Positions 1-7,784 are shown, numbered from the stretch's first letter. The stretch: DNA of 17,490 nucleotides from an uncultured Bacillota bacterium (GCA_900545735.1 URAC01000015.1:1-17490); one strand, 5' to 3'. Numbers and translations: made by a program. The notes: generated from the sequence alone by a model not told the origin.

Positions 1-4
1 CTTA

Positions 5-37
5 TCGTCGGCAGCGTCAGATGTGTATAAGAGACAG
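5..37 (+). other. Illumina Nextera adapter (artefact, not genomic)
   Basis: Bases 5-37 match the 33-nt Nextera read-1 transposase adapter as I know it. The last 19 bases (19-37) are the Tn5 mosaic end AGATGTGTATAAGAGACAG. The four bases before it (1-4, ctta) sit where the i5 index would lie. Genomic insert therefore starts at base 38. Translated on the minus strand the adapter gives LSLIHI and then a TGA at 19-17, which creates a false C-terminus for the overlapping reading frame. Confidence 0.98.
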
Positions 38-318
38 GCCATCCTTTATTAAAAAGAAGTCTAACATAAGTCTTGCAAGACGACCATTACCATCTAAAAA
101 AGGATGAATTTTAGCAAGTTGTAAATGAGCATAAGCAGCATTTTCAATTGGAGATTTATCAGTATGATTGACATCATAAAAATACTTTTTCATACGATCA
201 TAGACTTTAACATAATCACATGGTGTATGCATAGATCCTTTTATTTGAATATTTACATTTCGGTATAATCCCCCACTATCCAAAATGCCATTTGTAAGTT
301 CTGCATGCAAATCTTTTA
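38..318 (-). other. Fic-domain segment fused to the Tgt C-terminus (possible chimera)
   Basis: Residues 366-458 of the Tgt frame match the core of a Fic domain: LHAELTNGILDSGGLYR, then GSMHTPCDYVKV (the flap region), then the catalytic motif HPFLDGNGRLAR at 436-447 with His436 and the GNGR anion loop intact. Fic proteins usually transfer AMP or related groups to target hydroxyls. The N-terminal part of a normal Fic protein and everything after the motif are missing here. No S/TxxxE(G/N) inhibitory helix is visible in what remains. All five histidines in this segment use CAT, while the Tgt part uses 8 CAC and 3 CAT. That hints at a different origin, such as a chimeric read, misassembly or transfer. 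Confidence 0.85.
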
Positions 319-1411
319 AAAATTCTTCTTTAAAATCTAACAATCTATCCTGCCAAATTGCTTCTTTTATCTTTTCTGTCAACCTTGTTAAGAATCTCAA
401 ATTGTGAATAGACAAAAGTTCTGCCCCAAGCATTTCATCAACATTGATTAAATGTCGAATATAACTTCTTGAATAGTGTTTGCAAGCATAGCAATCACAA
501 TCTTCTTCAATAGGCCTTAAATCCTCTTTAAATTCGGAATTTCTAATTGTCATTTTGCCTTTTGAAGTGAGCGCCGTTCCATTTCTTGCTATTCTTGTTG
601 GAAGCACGCAGTCCATCATATCAATTCCCCTTGCTATGCCTTCAATCAAACAATCAGGACTGCCAACTCCCATCAAATATCTTGGCATATTCTCTGGATA
701 TAGTGGTTGCAAAAAGTCCAAAATTTCATACATAGTTTCTTTAGGCTCACCTACTGATAATCCGCCAACAGCAATTCCGCATTTAGCAAATTTTGATACT
801 TCGTCCAAACTTTTCTTGCGCAAATCTTTATACATATTTCCTTGAATGATTGGGAATAACATTTGATTTGTTGTTTTGTGAGCGTTATAACATCTTTCAA
901 CCCATTTGGTTGTTCTTTCGCAAGCAATTTGTGCTTCCTTATAACTTGCAAGCCCGTGCGTGCATTCGTCAAACGCCATAATAATGTCTGCGCCTAAATC
1001 TTCTTGAATTTCCATACATCTTTCAGGAGTTATAAAGTGTTTTTCTCCTGATAAATGCGAACGAAACTCAACGCCTTCATCTGAAATTTTTCTTAAGTCT
1101 GATAATGAAAAAACTTGGAAGCCGCCGCTGTCCGTTAAAATTGGTCTATCCCAATTCATAAATTTATGCAAGCCGCCGGCATTTTTTATAACCTTGCTTC
1201 CTGGACGCAAAAACAAGTGATAAGTGTTGGACAAAATAATTTGAGCATTCAAATCTTTTAAATCTTCAACCCTTAATCCTTTAACTGTTGCTTGCGTGCC
1301 AACAGGCATAAAAACAGGCGTTTCAATAACACCGTGCGGTGTTTTAAAACGACCTATTCTTGCTCCACTTTGCTTGCAAACGTGTAAAACTTCAAATTCA
1401 AATTCTGCCAT
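38..1411 (-). CDS. tgt: Queuine/preQ1 tRNA-guanine transglycosylase (Tgt) reading in frame into a Fic-domain fragment; 3' end cut by adapter
   Basis: Residues 1-365 or so are a complete bacterial Tgt, which swaps guanine-34 of GUN-anticodon tRNAs for preQ1 in queuosine synthesis. Visible landmarks are LTDSGGFQVFSL (general acid/base Asp94), IIQGN near 188, GGLSVGE near 216, GIDMMDCVLPTR (nucleophile Asp264), and the zinc site Cys305, Cys307, Cys310 and His336. The Tgt part should end soon after AIWQDRLLDFKEEF. Instead the frame continues into about 93 residues of Fic domain. The apparent stop at 17-19 lies in the adapter, so the true 3' end is unknown. The start ATG is 1 nt after the upstream gene's TAA, with AGGA 7 nt before it, so the two are probably cotranscribed. 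QueA, which acts later in the same pathway, is two genes upstream. The Tgt call is secure; whether the fusion is biological is doubtful. Confidence 0.93.
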
Positions 1412-1412
1412 T

Positions 1413-2084
1413 TTAATTTCCTAATTCAATATTGTTTTCGCTTTTTGTAATTTCTTTACTTTCCAAATTTTGAACACTTGCGATAGACAACGCTGCGTTC
1501 GCTTTTTGTTTTTCTATTCTCCTATTCTGGACAATATAATCTCTAGGATTTGCTCCTGTGCCGTCCATATAAAGTCTTGTCAAATTGTCTTGATTTAATG
1601 CGTAATTAAACAGCGTATTTGCTCCTCTTTGAAGCGGAGTATAATCCCATTCTTGTTGTTCATACTGCGGCTTGCCCGATTGCCTTGCCCAAGCCATCGC
1701 AGGGCTTTCTGACACTTCGTGAAAACTGAATTGGCATCCCATCAATTTAACATAAGTTACAGGCCTGCCGTTGTTGTCTTTTATAGAACAAAAAGTTATA
1801 AACTTTTCATTATTTTCAATCGATGCATCAATAGCTGATATGACCAAGTCTTTAAAAGAATAATGTTTGTCCTTTTTTGTGCCTGATATTTGTTTATTAT
1901 TTGCACTTAACAAAACAAGGCTTGAAAAATATAGCAAATAATCTTCAGGAGTTGCCAAGAACATCATTCTGACCAAATTTTCTGCACTTTTGACATCGGC
2001 TTGCGAAATTTTCTCTATTGGACACTTCTTAAATTTATCATTTTTCTTTAAAAATGCTTGAAATCTTTTTTCTAAGTTTGCCAT
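1413..2084 (-). CDS. Unrecognised 223-residue protein between queA and tgt
   Basis: I do not recognise this protein. It has a basic N-terminus (MANLEKRFQAFLKKNDKFKK), no signal peptide and no convincing membrane helix, so it is probably cytoplasmic. Residues 36-62 are mildly hydrophobic (LVRMMFLATPEDYLLYFSS) and residues 92-122 look like a beta-rich segment ending KLMGCQFSFHEV. The tail after about 185 is polar and probably disordered. It sits between queA and tgt, both queuosine genes, with its stop 1 nt before the tgt ATG, so cotranscription with tgt is likely. The ATG at 2084 has no Shine-Dalgarno at normal spacing, but a good promoter places transcription start on that ATG. The long frame, position in the operon and ordinary codon use make it a real gene. 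A link to queuosine is only an inference from position. Confidence 0.85.
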   Translation of the reverse strand: MANLEKRFQAFLKKNDKFKKCPIEKISQADVKSAENLVRMMFLATPEDYLLYFSSLVLLSANNKQISGTKKDKHYSFKDLVISAIDASIENNEKFITFCSIKDNNGRPVTYVKLMGCQFSFHEVSESPAMAWARQSGKPQYEQQEWDYTPLQRGANTLFNYALNQDNLTRLYMDGTGANPRDYIVQNRRIEKQKANAALSIASVQNLESKEITKSENNIELGN

Positions 2085-2119
2085 ATAACTATATTATCAT
2101 ACCCCCTTTAATTTTTCAA
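2084..2119 (-). promoter_or_regulatory. Promoter for the 223-residue gene and tgt, predicted leaderless
   Basis: Minus strand: TTGAAA (2119-2114), a 17-nt spacer, TGA, then TAATAT (2096-2091), giving an extended -10. Six bases (2090-2085) separate the -10 from the A of ATG at 2084, so the expected start site is the start codon itself. The AAAGGGGG run lies inside the promoter spacer, too far upstream to serve as ribosome binding site. Confidence 0.6.
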
Positions 2120-2125
2120 TAGTTT

Positions 2126-3187
2126 TTACAAAAATAAACAAGCATCTCCAAAAGAGAAAAATCTATATTTTTCTTTGATTGCTACATCATAGATATGTTT
2201 CACATTGTCCAAGCCGCAAAATGCAGATATAAGCATTAATAGCGTGCTTTCTGGAAGGTGAAAATTCGTGATTAAACAATCAACAATCTTAAATTTATAA
2301 GGTGGATAAATAAAAATGTTTGTGTTGCCACTTTTTGCTTCTAAAGCATAATAGGACTTGCCCTCTTCTTCAACTTTAATGGCTGCACTTTCAAGAGTTC
2401 TCATAGAAGTTGTGCCACAAGCAAAGACTCTTCTTCCTTCCTTTTTGGCAAGCGTTACAATTTCACTGACTTCCTTAGGAACTGAATAATATTCGCTGTG
2501 CATCTCGTGTTTTGTTATATCGTCTTCTTTAACAGGCCTAAAAGTTCCAAGCCCAACGTGCAACATAACTTCAACAATAATGACGCCTTTATCCTTTAAT
2601 TTTTGTAGCAATTCAGGCGTAAAATGAAGCCCTGCCGTTGGTGCAGCACTTGACCCTAACTGCTTAGAATAAACAGTTTGATATCTTTCTTTATCTTCAA
2701 GTTTTTCCTTGATATATGGCGGGAGCGGCATCAGCCCAATTCTATCTAAAATTTCTTCAAATCGCCCTTCAAAAACAAACTTGATTTTAGCAACTCCATA
2801 ATTTCCAAGCTCTAATATTTCGCCTGAAAGTTCATCTGAAAACTTGATTAAAGAGCCAACTTTTAAGCGTTTTTGTGGCTTTACAATCACTTCCCAAGTT
2901 GTTAAATCAATCCTTTTTTGCAATAAAACTTCTATTTTTGCCCCTGTTTCGACCTTTTCTCCAAAGAGCCTTGCAGGAAGCACCCTTGAATTGTTTAAAA
3001 CAAGCACATCTCCCGCTTTAAAAAATTCTGTGATGTCATAAAAATGCTTATGTTTAATTTCTCCTGTTTTTCTATCAAAAACAAGCAAGCGAGAAAAATC
3101 TCTTTTTTCAAGAGGTGTTTGTGCTATCAATTCTTCTGGCAAATCATAATAATATGTCGATTTTAATTTATATTTTTCTTCGTCCAT
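2126..3187 (-). CDS. queA: S-adenosylmethionine:tRNA ribosyltransferase-isomerase QueA
   Basis: QueA moves the ribosyl part of S-adenosylmethionine onto preQ1-34 in tRNA and isomerises it to give epoxyqueuosine. Its length of 353 residues is normal. Family motifs are intact: YDLPEELIAQTPLEKRDFSRLLV near the N-terminus, AAPTAGLHFTPELL at 181-194, HVGLGTFRPV at 210-219, TTSMRTLESA at 259-268, ITNFHLPESTLLMLISAF at 306-323 and YRFFSFGDACL at 341-351. The ATG at 3187 is the natural family start. It follows ruvB by 44 nt, an order (ruvA-ruvB-queA-tgt) common in Bacillota. The nearest good Shine-Dalgarno is about 30 nt upstream, separated from the ATG by a GC-rich hairpin and a six-codon ORF, which is unusual and described separately. 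Confidence 0.97.
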   Translation of the reverse strand: MDEEKYKLKSTYYYDLPEELIAQTPLEKRDFSRLLVFDRKTGEIKHKHFYDITEFFKAGDVLVLNNSRVLPARLFGEKVETGAKIEVLLQKRIDLTTWEVIVKPQKRLKVGSLIKFSDELSGEILELGNYGVAKIKFVFEGRFEEILDRIGLMPLPPYIKEKLEDKERYQTVYSKQLGSSAAPTAGLHFTPELLQKLKDKGVIIVEVMLHVGLGTFRPVKEDDITKHEMHSEYYSVPKEVSEIVTLAKKEGRRVFACGTTSMRTLESAAIKVEEEGKSYYALEAKSGNTNIFIYPPYKFKIVDCLITNFHLPESTLLMLISAFCGLDNVKHIYDVAIKEKYRFFSFGDACLFL

Positions 3188-3225
3188 TTTTAGCCAAGTC
3201 GCACAGCCACGCGACCGCTCCTTTT
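3188..3225 (-). promoter_or_regulatory. GC-rich queA leader: Shine-Dalgarno, hairpin and six-codon ORF
   Basis: The minus strand between ruvB and queA has AAAAGGAG at 3225-3218. Seven nt later GTG GCT GTG CGA CTT GGC TAA (3210-3190) would encode fMet-AVRLG, ending 2 nt before the queA ATG. The same bases hold a GTCGC/GCGAC stem with an 8-nt loop (about 3215-3198). Folding it would bring the Shine-Dalgarno to about 11 nt from the queA ATG. Either a coupling peptide or a structured spacer could explain how queA is translated. It does not match the preQ1-I riboswitch layout. Confidence 0.4.
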
Positions 3226-3231
3226 AAAAAA

Positions 3232-4233
3232 TTATTCTGGCATAACTCTGCCCAAATGTTCATAAGCAGGTGCTAAAGCAACCCTTCCACGAGGCGTTCT
3301 TGAAATATAGCCAAGTTGAATCAAATATGGCTCATAAACATCTTCGATGGTGTTCGCTTCTTCACCTGTTGACGCTGCAAGCGTTTCAAGTCCAACTGGA
3401 CCGCCGCCAAACTTATCTATTATTGCCAACAAAATACGCCTATCAACTTGGTCTAGCCCTAGTTTATCAACTTCCATAAGCTCCAACGCTTTATCAGCAA
3501 TTTCTTTCGTGATTTTCCCTTCTCCAACAACCTGCGCGAAATCTCTAACACGCTTCAAAAATCTATTTGCAATTCTTGGTGTTCCCCTGCTCCTTCTAGC
3601 AATTTCCAAAGTCGCATCTTCATCAATTTCAATATTTAAAATTCCAGCGGAGCGTTTGATAATAACAGCAAGTTCCTTGTCGGAATACAATTCCAAACGG
3701 CAAATAACTCCAAATCTATCGCGAAGTGGACCTGTTATCATTCCTGCACGCGTTGTTGCGCCAATCAAAGTGAAAGGTTTAATTTTTAAACGCATATTTC
3801 TCGCTGATGGACCCTTTCCAACTATAAAATCCAATGCAAAATCTTCCATAGCAGGATATAAAATTTCTTCAACAGATTTATTTAATCTATGAATTTCATC
3901 GATAAAAAGCACATCATTTTCATTCAAATTTGTTAATATTGCCGCCAAATCTGCCGCGTGGTCTATTGCTGGACCAGATGTAATTTTGATTTGCGAACCC
4001 ATTTCGTTTGCAATAATATGCGAAAGCGTTGTTTTTCCTAATCCAGGAGGGCCATACAAAAGTACGTGGTCCAACGCTTCTTTACGCTCTTTTGCCGCCT
4101 TAATATACACTTCCAAATTGCTTTTAACCTTTTCTTGTCCAACATATTGGCTCATAGAAATAGGTCTTAGCCTATTTTCAATTTCTATATCTGTTATGTT
4201 TTTCGTTGATGTTATAAATCTATTATTTTCCAT
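3232..4233 (-). CDS. ruvB: Holliday junction branch migration ATPase RuvB
   Basis: RuvB is the hexameric AAA+ motor that, with RuvA, drives branch migration of Holliday junctions during recombination repair. At 333 residues it has normal length. It shows Walker A GPPGLGKT (61-68), Walker B LFIDEIHRLNK (109-119), the sensor-1 region GATTRAGMITGPLRDRFG (158-175, with the arginine finger), a helical lid with RRSRGTPRIANRFLKRVRD, and a C-terminal winged helix ending in TPRGRVALAPAYEHLG. The ATG at 4233 lies 6 nt after the ruvA stop, with only a weak AGGT before it, so translational coupling to ruvA is likely. No ruvC is present in the window. Confidence 0.98.
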   Translation of the reverse strand: MENNRFITSTKNITDIEIENRLRPISMSQYVGQEKVKSNLEVYIKAAKERKEALDHVLLYGPPGLGKTTLSHIIANEMGSQIKITSGPAIDHAADLAAILTNLNENDVLFIDEIHRLNKSVEEILYPAMEDFALDFIVGKGPSARNMRLKIKPFTLIGATTRAGMITGPLRDRFGVICRLELYSDKELAVIIKRSAGILNIEIDEDATLEIARRSRGTPRIANRFLKRVRDFAQVVGEGKITKEIADKALELMEVDKLGLDQVDRRILLAIIDKFGGGPVGLETLAASTGEEANTIEDVYEPYLIQLGYISRTPRGRVALAPAYEHLGRVMPE

Positions 4234-4239
4234 TTTGAC

Positions 4240-4830
4240 CTACACATTTAAATTTTGAAATGTTTTTCTAATTATATCTTCTGTGCTTTGCGCTCCAACA
4301 GCATTGAGTTTTGCAAGCCTATATGCTTCATTTTTGTTAATTCCAAGAGCAATTAAAGCTTCCATTGCCTCGTCGACCATATCAACATTGACATCTTCAG
4401 CCATTGTTTCAGATGTTGCAAAGCCTATCAAATCTATCTTATCTTTCAATTCAAGTGCCAAACGCTCTGCTGTTTTTTTGCCAAGCCCTTTTATTGTTGA
4501 TAAAAGTTTAATGTCTTCATTTTTTATGGCAACAGCAAGGTCTGAAAGCGACAGCCCAGAAAGAATTGTAAGCGCCATTTTAGGACCAATTCCACTTACA
4601 TTTATGATTTTTAAGAACATATTTTTCTCTTCCATCGTTAAAAAGCCATAAAGAGAAATTTCATCTTCTTTCACATTCATATATGTGAAAATCCTTGCCA
4701 TTTCGCCAAGTTGACCAGCACTGGCTAGCGTTGAAGTTGAAACAAAAACTTCAAACCCAATTCCGTTATGGTCCAAAACTAAACTATTTTCGTTTTTTGC
4801 GACAATTTCGCCTGAAATAAAATTAATCAT
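4240..4830 (-). CDS. ruvA: Holliday junction DNA-binding protein RuvA
   Basis: RuvA binds four-way junctions as a tetramer and recruits RuvB. The protein is 196 residues from the chosen start, normal for the family. It begins MINFISGEIVAKNENSLVLD (OB-fold domain I), then has two helix-hairpin-helix motifs, VSGIGPKMALTIL (78-90) and IKGLGKKTAERLALELKDK (113-131), and the C-terminal RuvB-binding domain III (about 150-196, DEAMEALIALGINKNEAYRLAK). An upstream in-frame TTG at 4848 would add six residues but lies inside the promoter, so the ATG at 4830 is preferred. There is no Shine-Dalgarno, and the promoter predicts transcription starting at this ATG. It starts just after the clpC stop and is followed closely by ruvB. 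Confidence 0.97.
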   Translation of the reverse strand: MINFISGEIVAKNENSLVLDHNGIGFEVFVSTSTLASAGQLGEMARIFTYMNVKEDEISLYGFLTMEEKNMFLKIINVSGIGPKMALTILSGLSLSDLAVAIKNEDIKLLSTIKGLGKKTAERLALELKDKIDLIGFATSETMAEDVNVDMVDEAMEALIALGINKNEAYRLAKLNAVGAQSTEDIIRKTFQNLNV

Positions 4831-4864
4831 GCCATTATTATAGCACAATTAATTTTACTATCAA
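4830..4864 (-). promoter_or_regulatory. ruvA promoter, predicted leaderless
   Basis: Minus strand: TTGATA (4864-4859), 16-nt spacer, TGC plus a consensus TATAAT (4842-4837), i.e. an extended -10. Exactly six bases (AATGGC) separate it from the A of the ruvA ATG at 4830, so +1 is expected on the start codon. No Shine-Dalgarno is present. The element lies just downstream of the clpC stop. Confidence 0.7.
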
Positions 4865-4869
4865 ACTAT

Positions 4870-7293
4870 TTATTTCTCATTTTCAAAATCTAATTTTCCA
4901 TCTTCGCTGTCAATTATGATAGTTCCAGTCTTATCTAATTGTCCAAGCAAGATTTTTTCTGCAATTTTATCTTCAACTTCTTGTTGAATGTATCGTTTTA
5001 AAGGTCTAGCACCATATTCTGTGTTTGCGCCTTTTTCAACAATGCTTTCCAATGCTCTTTCAGTGATTTTGAGTTGTAAATTTTGTTTTTTAAGCCTTGT
5101 ATTTATGTTTGAAACCATAATCTTTGCAATTTTTGTTAAATCTGCAAGTGATAAAGGTTCAAAAACGCAAATAACATCAATCCTGTTCAAAAATTCTGGC
5201 TTAAATTTGCGTTTTAAAGCGTTGAGATATATTTGTTTTGTATCTTTTACTTCTTCGCCTTCTTCAAAGCCCAATTTAGAACGATTTGCAACTTCGCTTG
5301 CACCAACATTGCTTGTTAAAATGATGATTGTATTTCTAAAACTTACAGTCCTGCCCTGAGAATCTGTTAATCTTCCATCATCTAATATTTGTAACAATGC
5401 GTTGAAAACATCTGGGTGCGCTTTTTCAATTTCATCAAACAACACAACGGAATAAGGCTTTCTTCTAACTTGTTCAGTTAACTGTCCGCCATCATCAAAG
5501 CCAACATATCCTGGAGGAGCACCTATAAGTTTTGCAACTGAATGTGCTTCCATATATTCCGACATATCAAGCCTGATTATGTTGTTTTCATTATCAAACA
5601 TCGCTTCTGCTATGGCTTTTGATAATTCTGTTTTTCCAACACCTGTTTGCCCTAAGAATAGGAAGGAACCAATAGGCCTTTTTGCATCTGCAAGTCCAAC
5701 CCTAGAACGCCTAATCGCTTTTGCAACTGCTTCAACGGCTTCGTCTTGTCCAACAACACGTTTGTGCAAGATTTTTTCAAGATTTATAAGTTTTTCTTTT
5801 TCTGTTTCAGTTATTTTTGCAACAGGAATTCCTGTCCATCTTGCAACGACATCTGCAATTTCATTTGCGCCTATAGAATTTGTTTTGTTTGTGTTCCTGT
5901 TTAAACTTAAATTAAGTTTTTCAAGTTCATTTTCCAAAATAACAATTTCAGATTGCAATTTTGCTGCTTTTTCATAGTTCCTTTCCAAACTTGCTTCATC
6001 ACGATTTGCTGATAATTGTTTTAACTTTTCTTCTTTTTCTCTAACAGCGCTTGGCTTTAAATTAAAATTGACCTTCGCCTTGCTTGCTGCTTCATCAATC
6101 AAATCTATTGCCTTGTCTGGCAAACTTCTATCCATAATATATCTATCTGATAAGTTTGCTGCGGCTTCAATGGCTTCATCGGTTATTTTAACTTTATGGA
6201 AGGCTTCATAACTATCTCGCAAACCCTTCAAAATTTCAATCGTTTGTTCCACTGTTGGTGGGTTGACAATAATTGGTTGGAAACGGCGTTCTAGCGCCTT
6301 GTCCTTTTCAATAAATTTGCGATATTCATCAGTTGTTGTTGCTCCAATAGTTTGAAGTTCGCCCCTAGCAAGATATGGTTTTAACATATCTGATGGGCTT
6401 GTTTCACCTTTCTCTGAGCCAGCTTGTGCAAGCGTATGAATTTCATCAATAAATACGATGATGTTTTTGTTTTCTATAATCGTTTCAATGGCGTCTTTAA
6501 GTTTTTCTTCCATCGCTCCACGATATTTAGTGCCTGCCATCAAACTGCCAATTTCAAGTGAAAAAATCTCCTTATTTTTAAGCAAATCAGGGACATTCCC
6601 AGAAGTAATTGCAAGTGCTAAACCTTCAACAACGGCAGTTTTTCCAACTCCCGCTTCACCAATCAAAACTGGGTTGTTTTTTGTTTTGCGGCACAATATT
6701 TCAATAACCCTTTCAATCTCTTTTTCTCTTCCAATTATTGGGTCTATCTTGCCCTGCCTTGCTTTAAATGTTATATCGCTGCCGATTTCCAAAAGTTTTT
6801 CTGGCAAGTTGGATTTTGGCTGATTGTCTGTTTTTTCAATCTCTCCATTTTCTTGAACATTTGCTCCGCCTTGTAAAAATGATGAAACCTTGTTTTTTAA
6901 ATCATTGATATTAACTTTAAAATAGCTGTTTAAAAGCCTTACAGCCAAACAATCTGAAGCAGATAAAAGCGCCAAAAACATATGTTCTGTGCCTAAAAAG
7001 TTATGTCCTAATTGATAGGCAATGTTTTGAGCATTTTTAAAGATTTCTTTAACTCTTGGAGTTAGGGCTACGCTATCAAAATATGTTACTTCTTCATAGT
7101 TTTCTTTAAAAATCTTTAACAGTTTTGCATCTGTAACGCCAAACTCTTTTAATATCTTGCTTGCAACGCAATTTACTTTGCAAAGTCCATATAAAATGTG
7201 CTCTGTTTCGACCATATCTCCGCCAAATCTTAGGCTAATTGCGCTGGCTTCCATAAGCATCTTTTCTAAACTTTCACTTGTTTCTAAAAACAT
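4870..7293 (-). CDS. clpC: ATP-dependent Clp protease ATP-binding subunit ClpC
   Basis: ClpC is a HSP100/AAA+ unfoldase that feeds substrates to ClpP and usually needs adaptor proteins. From the chosen start it is 807 residues, close to the family's usual 810. In order it has two Clp-N repeats (about 1-140), AAA-1 with Walker A GEAGVGKT (212-219) and Walker B VFIDEI (280-285), a short coiled middle domain (about 415-469, UVR-like, NYEKAAKLQSEI) typical of ClpC rather than ClpB, and AAA-2 with Walker A GQTGVGKT (548-555), Walker B VVLFDEIE and a ClpP-docking LGF loop (674-676). The ATG at 7293 has a perfect AAGGAGG 6 nt upstream; the TTG at 7311 would put that site inside the coding region. 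It has its own promoter. The ctsR, mcsA and mcsB genes that often precede clpC are absent, and I see no CtsR or CIRCE operator. Confidence 0.97.
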   Translation of the reverse strand: MFLETSESLEKMLMEASAISLRFGGDMVETEHILYGLCKVNCVASKILKEFGVTDAKLLKIFKENYEEVTYFDSVALTPRVKEIFKNAQNIAYQLGHNFLGTEHMFLALLSASDCLAVRLLNSYFKVNINDLKNKVSSFLQGGANVQENGEIEKTDNQPKSNLPEKLLEIGSDITFKARQGKIDPIIGREKEIERVIEILCRKTKNNPVLIGEAGVGKTAVVEGLALAITSGNVPDLLKNKEIFSLEIGSLMAGTKYRGAMEEKLKDAIETIIENKNIIVFIDEIHTLAQAGSEKGETSPSDMLKPYLARGELQTIGATTTDEYRKFIEKDKALERRFQPIIVNPPTVEQTIEILKGLRDSYEAFHKVKITDEAIEAAANLSDRYIMDRSLPDKAIDLIDEAASKAKVNFNLKPSAVREKEEKLKQLSANRDEASLERNYEKAAKLQSEIVILENELEKLNLSLNRNTNKTNSIGANEIADVVARWTGIPVAKITETEKEKLINLEKILHKRVVGQDEAVEAVAKAIRRSRVGLADAKRPIGSFLFLGQTGVGKTELSKAIAEAMFDNENNIIRLDMSEYMEAHSVAKLIGAPPGYVGFDDGGQLTEQVRRKPYSVVLFDEIEKAHPDVFNALLQILDDGRLTDSQGRTVSFRNTIIILTSNVGASEVANRSKLGFEEGEEVKDTKQIYLNALKRKFKPEFLNRIDVICVFEPLSLADLTKIAKIMVSNINTRLKKQNLQLKITERALESIVEKGANTEYGARPLKRYIQQEVEDKIAEKILLGQLDKTGTIIIDSEDGKLDFENEK

Positions 7294-7327
7294 AACCAAC
7301 CTCCTTATCAAGATTTTTTATGTTTAT

Positions 7328-7357
7328 ATTATAGCACCTTTTTATAAATGAAAACAA
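7328..7357 (-). promoter_or_regulatory. clpC promoter
   Basis: Minus strand: TTGTTT (7357-7352), 18-nt spacer, TGC plus TATAAT (7333-7328), an extended -10. Start is expected near 7321, leaving a leader of about 28 nt that contains AAGGAGG. No CIRCE inverted repeat and no GGTCAAA-type CtsR direct repeat overlaps it. Confidence 0.65.
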
Positions 7358-7360
7358 TTT

Positions 7361-7780
7361 TTAATCAATTTTTTTGTTTTTTTTGACTTTTTTACTTTTA
7401 TTTTTCACTTCCGCTTTGATATCAAAGGCAAGTTCCACAGCTTCATAGACTGCAATTAAAATTAAAAATATGCCAAATAAGAAGCCTAACACTTTATTAT
7501 CGAGCGAACTGGCAAGAAAAGAAAAACTAACTGAAGCAATAACGCCTGGAATTATTATCCATAAAATTTCTTTTGTGCTGACCATCTTGTTTTTGAAATG
7601 AATGATTAAAGCAATTATCGCCATAGGCAAAAATGCAATTAAATTTATGCCTTGTGCTGTTTTTTGCTCAACGGATAGAAAAATAGTCAATAGCGGAATT
7701 AAAAGCGTTCCACCGCCCATTCCCATTCCGCCAAGCACTCCACCTAAAATTCCAAATAAGATAAATAAAAATATGTCCAT
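7361..7780 (-). CDS. Half-size TauE/SafE-family permease subunit (second of pair)
   Basis: A 139-residue membrane protein with about four hydrophobic helices. Its first half carries the glycine-rich TauE/SafE signature (LGGVLGGMGMGGGTLLIPLL). The family (DUF81) moves small anions such as sulfite, sulfonates or sulfoacetate across the cytoplasmic membrane; the substrate here cannot be told. Full-length members have about 240-270 residues and two such halves, so this is one half. The tail (after about 120) is lysine-rich and probably cytoplasmic. It starts 4 nt after the upstream half, whose last codons supply GGTGA near the ATG, so translation is probably coupled. The two halves probably assemble together. 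Confidence 0.85.
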   Translation of the reverse strand: MDIFLFILFGILGGVLGGMGMGGGTLLIPLLTIFLSVEQKTAQGINLIAFLPMAIIALIIHFKNKMVSTKEILWIIIPGVIASVSFSFLASSLDNKVLGFLFGIFLILIAVYEAVELAFDIKAEVKNKSKKVKKNKKID

Positions 7781-7784
7781 ATTT

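Noticed and set aside
19..37. Tn5/IS50 mosaic end as a mobile element
   Set aside because: It is followed upstream by the Nextera sequencing primer site, so it is library adapter, not an integrated transposon.
3188..3231. preQ1 riboswitch upstream of queA
   Set aside because: No preQ1-I hairpin with the characteristic A-rich 3' pseudoknot strand, and no larger type II/III layout fits in 44 nt.
3347..3892. 181-residue plus-strand open frame
   Set aside because: Exact antisense of ruvB; low-complexity S/I/P-rich translation with no motif and no ribosome binding site. Shadow of the real gene.
7294..7311. Longer clpC start at the TTG at 7311
   Set aside because: It would place the perfect AAGGAGG inside the coding region; the ATG at 7293 has ideal spacing and matches the family N-terminus.
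7351..7381. Intrinsic terminator after the permease pair
   Set aside because: Only an A/T stem of about 7 bp with a 17-nt loop; no G-C pairs strong enough to call.
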